A stretch of DNA of 64,000 bases from Siphonodentalium dalli (lineage: Eukaryota; Mollusca; Scaphopoda; Gadilida; Siphonodentaliidae), in contig CP136069.1 in the NCBI GenBank assembly GCA_032622095.1, forward strand, positions 3,251,566 through 3,315,565, read 5' to 3'. This document shows positions 56,080-64,000 of the stretch, piece after piece. The notes under the pieces were generated by a model. It saw only the letters and a list, made by a program, of their open reading frames with translations. It was not told where the DNA came from and ran no database searches. How positions within the stretch are numbered: the first letter of the stretch is position 1; each line of letters starts with the position of its first letter. Position numbers and translations under genes: made by a program.

Positions 56080-56706
56080 ATCTCAAATAAATCCAGGAAA
56101 ACAAATAGAATAATTGAATAAATCTCGAATAAATCTGGGAAAACAAATAGAATAAATGAATAATCTCGAATAAATCCAGGAAAACAAATAAAATAATTGA
56201 ATAAATCTCGAATAAATCTGGGAAAACAAATAGAATAAATTAATAAATCTCGAATAAATCGGGGGAAAACAAATAGAATAAATTAATAAATCTCGAATAA
56301 ATCGGGGGAAAACAAATAGAATAAATTAATAAATCTCGAATAAATCGGGGGAATACAAATAGAATAAATTAATAAATCTCGAATAAATCGGGGGAAAACA
56401 AATAGAATAAATTAATAAATCTCGAATAAATCGGGGGAAAACAAATAGAATAAAGCACTGGAAACAAACTCCGGGAAAACAAATAGAATAAAGCACTGGA
56501 AACAAACTCCGGGAAAACAAATAGAATAAAGCACTGGAAACAAACTCCGGGAAAACAAATAGAATAAAGCACTGGAAACAAATTCCGGGAAAACAAATAG
56601 AATAAAGCACTGGAAACAAACTCCGGGAAAACAAATAGAATAAATGAATAAATCGGGGAAAACAAATAGAATAAAGCACTGGAAACAAACTCCGGGAAAA
56701 CAAATT
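56080..56706. repeat. Composite minisatellite: about 43-bp then about 38-bp units
   Basis: 56080-56450: about 8 units AATAAATCTCGAATAAATC, GGGGGAAAACAAATAGAAT. 56450-56706: about 7 units AAAACAAATAGAATAAAGCA, CTGGAAACAAACTCCGGG. The two share AAAACAAATAGAATAAA, so one gave rise to the other. Confidence 0.93.
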
Positions 56707-56734
56707 AAAGATGCATAATCTGAATTAACAATAT

Positions 56735-57115
56735 CCGTTAAAGGTACTCAATCCGATCAGATGCTCCTAAATTACGATTTCTTTGGCTTCAGGTGTAAAA
56801 AATATTTGATTCGAGTCAAGGAACCCACCCATCAAAGCTCAGAGTGATCAGATATCGACTCGAATCAAATATTTTTTACCCCGAAGCCAAAGAAATAGTC
56901 ATTTAGGAGCGTTAAATCGGATTGAGTCCTATTTTTGTATCAAACCATATTTCTTTGATCATTTTTCAAATTTATTGATTATAATAATGTGATACATCAA
57001 TGGAAAGAGAGCTCTTTCCATCAATGTATCACATTATTACAATCAATAAATTTGAAAAATGATCAAGGAAATATGGGTTGATACAAAAATCGGACTTGGC
57101 ACTGAAAGGGTCAAA
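56735..57115. repeat. GGTACTCAATCCGAT foldback fused to a TTAACCCTTT-family fragment
   Basis: 56735-56935 pairs AAAGGTACTCAATCCGAT with ATCGGATTGAGTCC. 56940-57115 mirrors ATTTCTTTGATCATTTTTCA ... TGAAAAATGATCAAGGAAAT around GAGAGCTCTTTCC and ends CTTGGCACTGAAAGGG. Confidence 0.75.
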
Positions 57116-57365
57116 AGATTGTATCATCACTACACATTAATGCGACAAACCCATAAGGCCAATATAAACAATTTCCTTGATATACATCCCCTCCTCAATT
57201 TTGTTTTATTATTTGGATATCCTTTATTTAACGTTTTTTTTCATGCCTTAACCGTCAATTACGTTTCAATTACCCATTACCCATTCCAACTTAGAAAAGA
57301 ATTCCAAGTTGGAAAAAGGGGGATAACTCCGCTAAAAAAAAAGTCTGACCAAGCTCATAATCACT

Positions 57366-57560
57366 TAACCCTTTACCCAACAGAACGGCCCTGTGCCAAT
57401 GCATTCTCTTATATATGCGAGTCGACCATAGGTCGCCTCGCATATATAAGAGAATGCATTGGCTTAACACATTAAAAATTATAAAATTGTTAAAGAATGT
57501 AAGAAAAAATGGTAAAAAGTGTTAAAAAAAGAGAATGCATTGGCACAGGGCATAACTGTA
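57366..57560. mobile_element. Truncated TTAACCCTTTACCCAACA element
   Basis: Left end TTAACCCTTTACCCAACAGA, hairpin 57395-57463, then the spacer in reverse relative to 16594 and a half hairpin end GAGAATGCATTGGCACAGGG. Confidence 0.82.
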
Positions 57561-57619
57561 ACCATCACAATGTGGTCAAAGAGCCGGTTCCAATGATATC
57601 CATATTTGTATGGTTTTTA

Positions 57620-60120
57620 ACTCACCTGAGACAAAGTCTCCGGTGGAGCTATAGTCATCACTCCTCGTCCGTCGTCCGTCTGTCCGTCAACTTTTTTTAA
57701 AAACATCTTCTCCTCTGAAACCATCATACCAAATTGGTTCATATTTGGTGTGGATGTTCCCTAGGTGACTCTCATTCAGATTTGTTCAAATGAGGTCACT
57801 GGGTCAAATAGTTGCGAAACCAGGGCCATAATTCTATTCCTCCACAGTAATTCTTACAACAACTTCTTGTCCATAACCATTGTGCCGATTTAGCTAATAT
57901 TTGGTATGGAGGGTCCTTTGGTGACTGGTGTTCAGATTTGTTCAAATGAGGTCACCCGGTCAATTAGTTGAGAAACCAGGGCCATAACTCATAGTAATTC
58001 TTACAATGACTTCTTCTACAAAAATGTTGGGCCGAATTAGCTTATATTTGGTACTGAGGGACCTTGGGTGACTGGGAATCAGATTTGTTCAAATTGGGTC
58101 ACTGGGTCAATTAGGGGCAGAGCCAGGGACATAACTCTAAAAACCAAAAAATTACATTTTTGCATTTTTATCATATTTGGGGTGGATGTTCCCTTGGTGA
58201 CTGTCATTAATATTTGTTCAAATGAGGTCACTGTGTCAAACAGTTGCGAAACCAGGGCCATAACTATATTCCTCCTTGGTAATTCTTATAACGACTTCTT
58301 GTCAATAACCATTAAGCCGATTTAGTTTATATTTGGTATGTGGGGTCATTGAATGACTGGGGTTCAGATTTGTTCAAATGGGGTCACTGGGTCAAATAGT
58401 AGTGGAGCCAGGGCCATAATTCCCCAAAAAAAATTAAAAAATTCAGGAACTCCTTGATCAATTTAACATACAAAAAATATATATCACCCCCCCCCCCCCC
58501 CCACATGACCCAGAACCCCACCCCCAACCAACAGCATTCCACCCTATCTCATATCCTAACTCACAGGTAAATAAAGTATATTTATTTAAATTCCCATTAC
58601 AAGGCAACTCTCCTATGAACTGATAGACATGGCAAGGCAGATAGAGAGATAAAGATTCTGCAGCCTTAGACAGAGTCCCCAGGGAGTGTATTCATGTCAT
58701 CCATAATTTAAATGAGATTAATGGTGTTATCAATGAAGCACCCTTGTTGTTTATATTATCACTCAGTGGTCATTAAAATCAGATTAATTTCATTTTCTCA
58801 AAGAGTGCCTGGCAGAGCCAGAATGAGGTTCCCAGAGGGTGAATTTAGTGACGCTATCCTACACAGCAGGCTAGCATAACCAAATACACCCTCTGAGAAC
58901 CTTATTCCGCTTAGGCCTCATCTTCTGGGAAGTATCTAGAGTATTAAGATCTCATTCTGCTTAGGCCTCATCTTCTGGGAAGTATCTATAGTATCAAATT
59001 TACATTGTTGTTAGTTAAATTTCCCTTCTAGGAAGTTTCTGTATCCCTTAATTTGCAGAAGATAAAATTCACGATTGAGGTGCCCAATGGGTGAACATCA
59101 CCAATTTCAACTGGGGAACTTCAATCATATTCTAGGTCTTCCATAGCAGTTGAGGGCCTTATCAGAATGAGGTCCCCAGAGGGTGAATTTAGTGATACTA
59201 GCCCGCTGTGCAGGATAGCCTCACTAAATTCACCCTCTGGGTACCTCATTCTGCAAATAACAGACAGACTATTTCAAAGCTTGATTCAAGGCTAGCATCA
59301 CCAAATTCACCATTTGGGGACCTCATTCTGCTTAGGCCTCATCTTCTGGGAAGTATCTATAGTATCAAATTTACATTGTTGTTAGTTAAATTTCCCTTCT
59401 AGGAAGTTTCTATATCCCCTAATTTGCAGAAGATAAAATTCATAAATGAGGTGCCCAATGGGTGAATATCACCAACTTCAACTGGGGAACTTAATTTTTA
59501 TCCTTATCAGATTTGTGAAAATGGGATCACAAAGTCAAATAAGGGCAGAGCAAGAGACTTAACTATTTCACTACATAGTAATTCTTAAAATATGTTTGCA
59601 AGAACTAGTTGGCTTATATAGAATGGAATGTTCTTCCTTGACTGCAATTCAGATTTTTTTAATGGGGTCACCTGGTCAAATAGGGGCCAAGCGAAGGACA
59701 GTTTCCCTCTTAATATGCTTCAGGTCTATTTGACTGATATTTATGATATGTATGAAGGGTTCTTTGGTGTCTGGGATTCAAATTTATTCATATGGGGTCA
59801 CCAGGTTAAAAGGGTGGGACCAGGGACATAACTATATGTCTCTATAGTAATTCTTAAAATGTCTTCTCAAGGGATTTTGGACAATTTAGCTTACATATAG
59901 TATGGAGGAATCAGGAAGATCCTTTAGTGACTGAGATACAGATTTGTTAAAATGAGCTCAACCTGTCAAGAAATGGCAGTCTATGGGGAGTTAACACTTT
60001 TGTGTCCAATAAAATCATAGAAATACCAAATTCATTAAAACATCTACCTTGGAACCACCTGACTGATTGGTCTGACATACATGTATTGTGTTTTGGGTCC
60101 ATGGATAATTGGGCTTCAAA
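57620..60120. repeat. Dispersed mollusc-type repeat region, about 160-bp degenerate units
   Basis: Recurrent CAGATTTGTTCAAATGAGGT, CACTGGGTCAAATAG, CCAGGGCCATAACTC and GTAATTCTTACAACGACTTC blocks at about 57780, 57920, 58070, 58200 and 58370, and again at 59510-59960. It begins with CTCACCTGAGACAAAGTCTC and a CGTCCGTCGTCCGTCTGTCC stretch. Interrupted at 58480-58500 by a C-run and at 58814-59500 by the foldback family. Confidence 0.75.
58814..59500. mobile_element. Foldback MITE with GTCTGTCATTTGC ends, plus partial second copy
   Basis: 58814-59273 ends CAAATAACAGACAGACTATT. 59290-59490 repeats the right-internal part (CATCTTCTGGGAAGTATCTA ... GAGGTGCCCAATGGGTGAA). Confidence 0.75.
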
Positions 60121-60480
60121 CATGTTTAAATGGTTTTAGAAAAAGGCGCTTGTGAGATTGGAAATTTCCAACAATTGAGAAAGTTTGAGGTGTCGGTTGT
60201 GAAATTCCAACCTAAGACTTGGGAGTCTGGATCCCGGTCGGGAGGGGACTTGTTGAGCTGGAGGAGGGGGGTGATCAGTAGTGTACAGTTGGCAATTTCA
60301 AGGTGGTTTTTTACCAAGCTACATACTTGAAGTCTCTCTAGCCACATATCCTGTTTAAATCTACTTCTTTTAAAGTGATTATGAAAAGTGCTCACTGTTT
60401 TGGTCTCCAGAGTCCCAGTCTTATCAGTCTTTGCAGTCTGGTGAGCGACCCCACAGTCATTGACTGTCTTGTATTGAGAC

Positions 60481-60541
60481 AGACCCAAGATAATTTAGGC
60501 TGTTGAAGCTTTATTTGGCCGGTTTGTTTGGTAAAGGGTTA
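60481..60541. mobile_element. Right end of a TTAACCCTTTACCC element
   Basis: Inverse of the left 60 bp of 16594: TTTAGGCTGTTGAAGCTTTA ... GGTAAAGGGTTAA. The satellite that follows starts directly after it. Confidence 0.8.
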
Positions 60542-63500
60542 AGGGATACAGGATCGGACAAAGTTATGTCCACGGGCGGACAAGCTGGTTCTACAAGATC
60601 ATAATCATATTAGGGATCCAGGATCGGACAAAGTTATGTCCACGGGCGGACAAGCTGGTTCTACAAGATCATAATCATATTAGGGATGCGAGATCGGACA
60701 AAGTTATGTCCACGGGCAGACAAGCTGGTTCTACAAGATCATAATCATATTAGGGATGCGAGATCGGACAAAGTTATGTCCACGGGCGGACAAGCTGGTT
60801 CTACAAGATCATAATCATATTAGGGATGCGAGATCGGACAAAGTTATGTCCACGGGCAGACAAGCTGGTTCTACAAGATCATAATCATATTAGGGATACA
60901 GGATCGGACAAAGTTATGTCCACGGGCGGACAAGCTGGTTCTACAAGATCATAGTCATATTAGGGATGCAGGATCGGACAAAGTTATGTCCACGGGCGGA
61001 CAAGCTAGTTCTACAAGATCATAATCATATTAGGGATGCAGGATCGGACAAAGTTATGTCCACGGGCGGACAAGCTAGTTCTACAAGATCATAATCATAT
61101 TAGGGATGCAGGATCGGACAAAGTTATGTCCACGGGCGGACAAGCTGGTTCTACATGATCATATAAGGGATACAGGATCGGACAAAGTTATGTCCATGGG
61201 CGGACAAGCTGGTTCTACAAGATCATAATCATATTAGGGATGCAAGATCGGACAAAGTTATGTCCACGGCAGACAAGCTGGTTCTACATGATCATAATCA
61301 TATTAGGGATGCGAGATCGGACAAAGTTATGTCCACGGGCGGACAAGCTGGTTCTACATGATCATAATCATATTAGGGATGCGAGATCGGACAAAGTTAT
61401 GTCCACGGGCGGACAAGCTGGTTCTACAAGATCATAATCATATTAGGGATACAGGATCGGACAAAGTTATGTCCACGGCAGACAAGCTGGTTCTACATGA
61501 TCATAATCATATTAGGGATGCGAGATCGGACAAAGTTATGTCCACGGCAGACAAGCTGGTTCTACATGATCATAATCATATTAGGGATGCGAGATCGGAC
61601 AAAGTTATGTCCACGGGAGGACAAGCTGGTTCTACATGATCATAATCATATTAGGGATGCAAGATCGGACAAAGTTATGTCCACGGGCGGACAAGCTGGT
61701 TCTACATGATCATAATCATATTAGGGATGCAGGATCGGACAAAGTTATGTCCACGGGCGGACAAGCTGGTTCAACATGATCATATTAGGGATGCGAGATC
61801 GGACAAAGTTATGTCCACGGGCGGACAAGCTGGTTCTACATGATCATAATCATATTAGGGATACAGGATCGGACAAAGTTATGTCCACGGGCGGACAAGC
61901 TGGTTCTACATGATCATAATCATATTAGGGATGCAGGATCGGACAAAGTTATGTCCACGGGCAGACAAGCTGGTTCTACATGATCATAATCATATTAGGG
62001 ATACAAGATCGGACAAAGTTATGTCCACGGGCGGACAAGCTGGTTCTACATAATCATAATCATATTAGGGATGCAGGATCGGACAAAGTTATGTCCACGG
62101 GAGGACAAGCTGGTTATACATGATCATAATCATATTAGGGATGCAAGATCGGACAAAGTTATGTCCACGGGCGGACAAGCTGGTTCTACATGATCATAAT
62201 CATATTAGGGATACAGGATCGGACAAAGTTATGTCCACGGGCGGACAAGCTGGTTCTACATGATCATAATCATATTAGGAATGCAAGATCGGACAAAGTT
62301 ATGTCCACGGGCGGACAAGCTGGTTCTACATGATCATAATCATATTAGGAATGCAAGATCGGACAAAGTTATGTCCACGGGCAGACAAGCTGGTTCTACA
62401 TGATCATAATCATATTAGGGATGCAAGATCGGACAAAGTTATGTCCACGGGCAGACAAGCTGGTTCTACAAGATCATAATCATATTAGGGATGCGAGATC
62501 GGACAAAGTTATGTCCACGGGCGGACAAGCTGGTTCTACATGATCATAATCATATTAGGGATGCAGGATCGGACAAAGTTATGTCCACGGGCGGACAAGC
62601 TGGTTCTACATGATCATAATCATATTAGGGATACAAGATCGGACAAAGTTATGTCCACGGGAGGACAAGCTGGTTCTACATGATCATAATCATATTAGGG
62701 ATACAAGATCGGACAAAGTTATGTCCACGGGCGGACAAGCTGGTTCTACATGATCATAATCATATTAGGGATACAAGATCGGACAATGTTATGTCCACGG
62801 GAGGACAAGCTGGTTCTACAAGATCATAATCATATTAGGGATACAAGATCGGACAATGTTATGTCCACGGGAGGACAAGCTGGTTCTACAAGATCATAAT
62901 CATATTAGGGATGCAAGATCGGACAAAGTTATGTCCACGGGCGGACAAGCTGGTTCTACATGATCATAATCATATTAGGAATGCAAGATCGGACAAAGTT
63001 ATGTCCACGGGCGGACAAGCTGGTTCTACAAGATCATAATCATATTAGGGATGCGAGATCGGACAAAGTTATGTCCACGGGCGGACAAGCTGGTTCTACA
63101 TGATCATAATCATATTAGGGATGCAGGATCGGACAAAGTTATGTCCACGGGCGGACAAGCTGGTTATACATGATCATAATCATATTAGGGATGCGAGATC
63201 GGACAAAGTTATGTCCACGGGCAGACAAGCTGGTTCTACATGATCATAATCATATTAGGGATACAGGATCGGACAAAGTTATGTCCACGGGAGGACAAGC
63301 TGGTTCAACATGATCATATTAGGGATGCAGGATCGGACAAAGTTATGTCCACGGGCGGACAAGCTGGTTCTACATGATCATAATCATATTAGGGATGCGA
63401 GATCGGACAAAGTTATGTCCACGGGCAGACAAGCTGGTTATACATGATCATAATCATATTAGGGATGCAGGATCGGACAAAGTTATGTCCACGGGCAGAC

Positions 63501-64000
63501 AAGCTGGTTATACATGATCATAATCATATTAGGGATGCGAGATCGGACAAAGTTATGTCCACGGGCAGACAAGCTGGTTATACATGATCATAATCATATT
63601 AGGGATGCAGGATCGGACAAAGTTATGTCCACGGGCAGACAAGCTGGTTATACATGATCATAATCATATTAGGGATGCGAGATCGGACAAAGTTATGTCC
63701 ACGGGCAGACAAGCTGGTTATACATGATCATAATCATATTAGGGATGCGAGATCGGACAAAGTTATGTCCACGGGCGGACAAGCTGGTTCTACATGATCA
63801 TAATCATATTAGGGATGCAGGATCGGACAAAGTTATGTCCACGGGCAGACAAGCTGGTTCTACAAGATCATAATCATATTAGGAATGCAAGATCGGACAA
63901 AGTTATGTCCACGGGCGGACAAGCTGGTTCTACATGAACATAATCATATTAGGGATGCGAGATCGGACAAAGTTATGTCCACGGGCAGACAAGCTGGTTC
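60542..64000. repeat. 70-bp satellite, about 49 copies, continues past the window
   Basis: Unit: AGGGATGCGAGATCGGACAA, AGTTATGTCCACGGGCGGAC, AAGCTGGTTCTACATGATCA, TAATCATATT. Variable sites: ATACAG/ATGCGA/ATGCAA, GGGCGG/GGGCAG/GGGAGG, TACAAG/TACATG, TTCTAC/TTATAC. A few units lose 9-10 bp (TGATCATATTAGGG) or one base. Variant blocks cluster: AAGATC mostly in the first 700 bp, GGTTATAC mostly after 63100, which shows local homogenisation. Frames through it are artefacts. Confidence 0.97.

Noticed and set aside
56326-56703. Minus-strand frames of FVSSALFYLFSRSLFP repeats resembling a membrane protein
   Set aside because: They follow the 38/43-bp minisatellite units; hydrophobicity comes from AT-rich repeats.
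58480-58502. Long C-run as a G-quadruplex or regulatory site
   Set aside because: A single homopolymer inside repeat debris; no pattern of separated runs.
61240-61709. Overlapping frames with repeated DRTKLCPR / HDHNHIRDARSDKVMST
   Set aside because: They are translations of the 70-bp satellite; small indels between units break each frame quickly.

Overview
The window is eukaryotic, AT-rich and dominated by introns, minisatellites and short non-autonomous DNA transposons. Interrupted genes, motifs such as ACATGTACATGTAG and ACCGGTA, and dispersed '...CCAGGGCCATAACTC...' repeats suggest a marine invertebrate, most likely a bivalve mollusc. That placement is inference; the species cannot be named from this sequence.

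Two genes can be rebuilt exon by exon, with splice phases that fit at every junction. (1) On the minus strand, 25318 down to 945 and continuing past the window start, lies the 5' part of an ASPM (abnormal spindle) orthologue. Eight coding exons give 1259 codons: an N-terminal ASH domain, a large disordered exon, and the conserved block that precedes the calponin-homology domains. The CH and IQ exons lie outside the window. (2) On the plus strand, 32002 to 42019, lie four exons of a CTR/SLC31-family copper transporter, closest in motif layout to SLC31A2. It has the FGDT-like N-terminal motif, TM1, the MxxxM motif in TM2 and the GxxxG motif in TM3. Its first, probably tiny, exon was not located. 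The two genes are divergent, and the region just above the ASPM start carries two CCAAT boxes and CHR-like elements, as expected for a G2/M gene.

Layout: 1-868 28-bp array; 945-25318 ASPM exons separated by introns holding arrays (34-bp, 37-bp, 25-bp and about 40/57-bp units) and transposons (hAT-like at 3860, PIF/Harbinger-like at 17135); 25319-32001 divergent intergenic/5' region with a second PIF/Harbinger-like copy at 26668; 32002-42019 copper transporter with 59-bp, 162-bp, about 165-bp, 39-bp and 47-bp arrays in its introns; 42020-64000 no recognisable gene, only transposon fragments and arrays, ending in a 70-bp satellite (60541 to beyond 64000).

The most unusual signal is that three separate exons, one in ASPM and two in the copper transporter, are preceded by minisatellites whose repeat unit is the exon's own 3' splice site plus its first bases. 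This makes about 30, 7 and 6 upstream decoy acceptors. Every decoy whose reading I followed runs into a stop codon. Several other arrays are amplified ends of foldback transposons.
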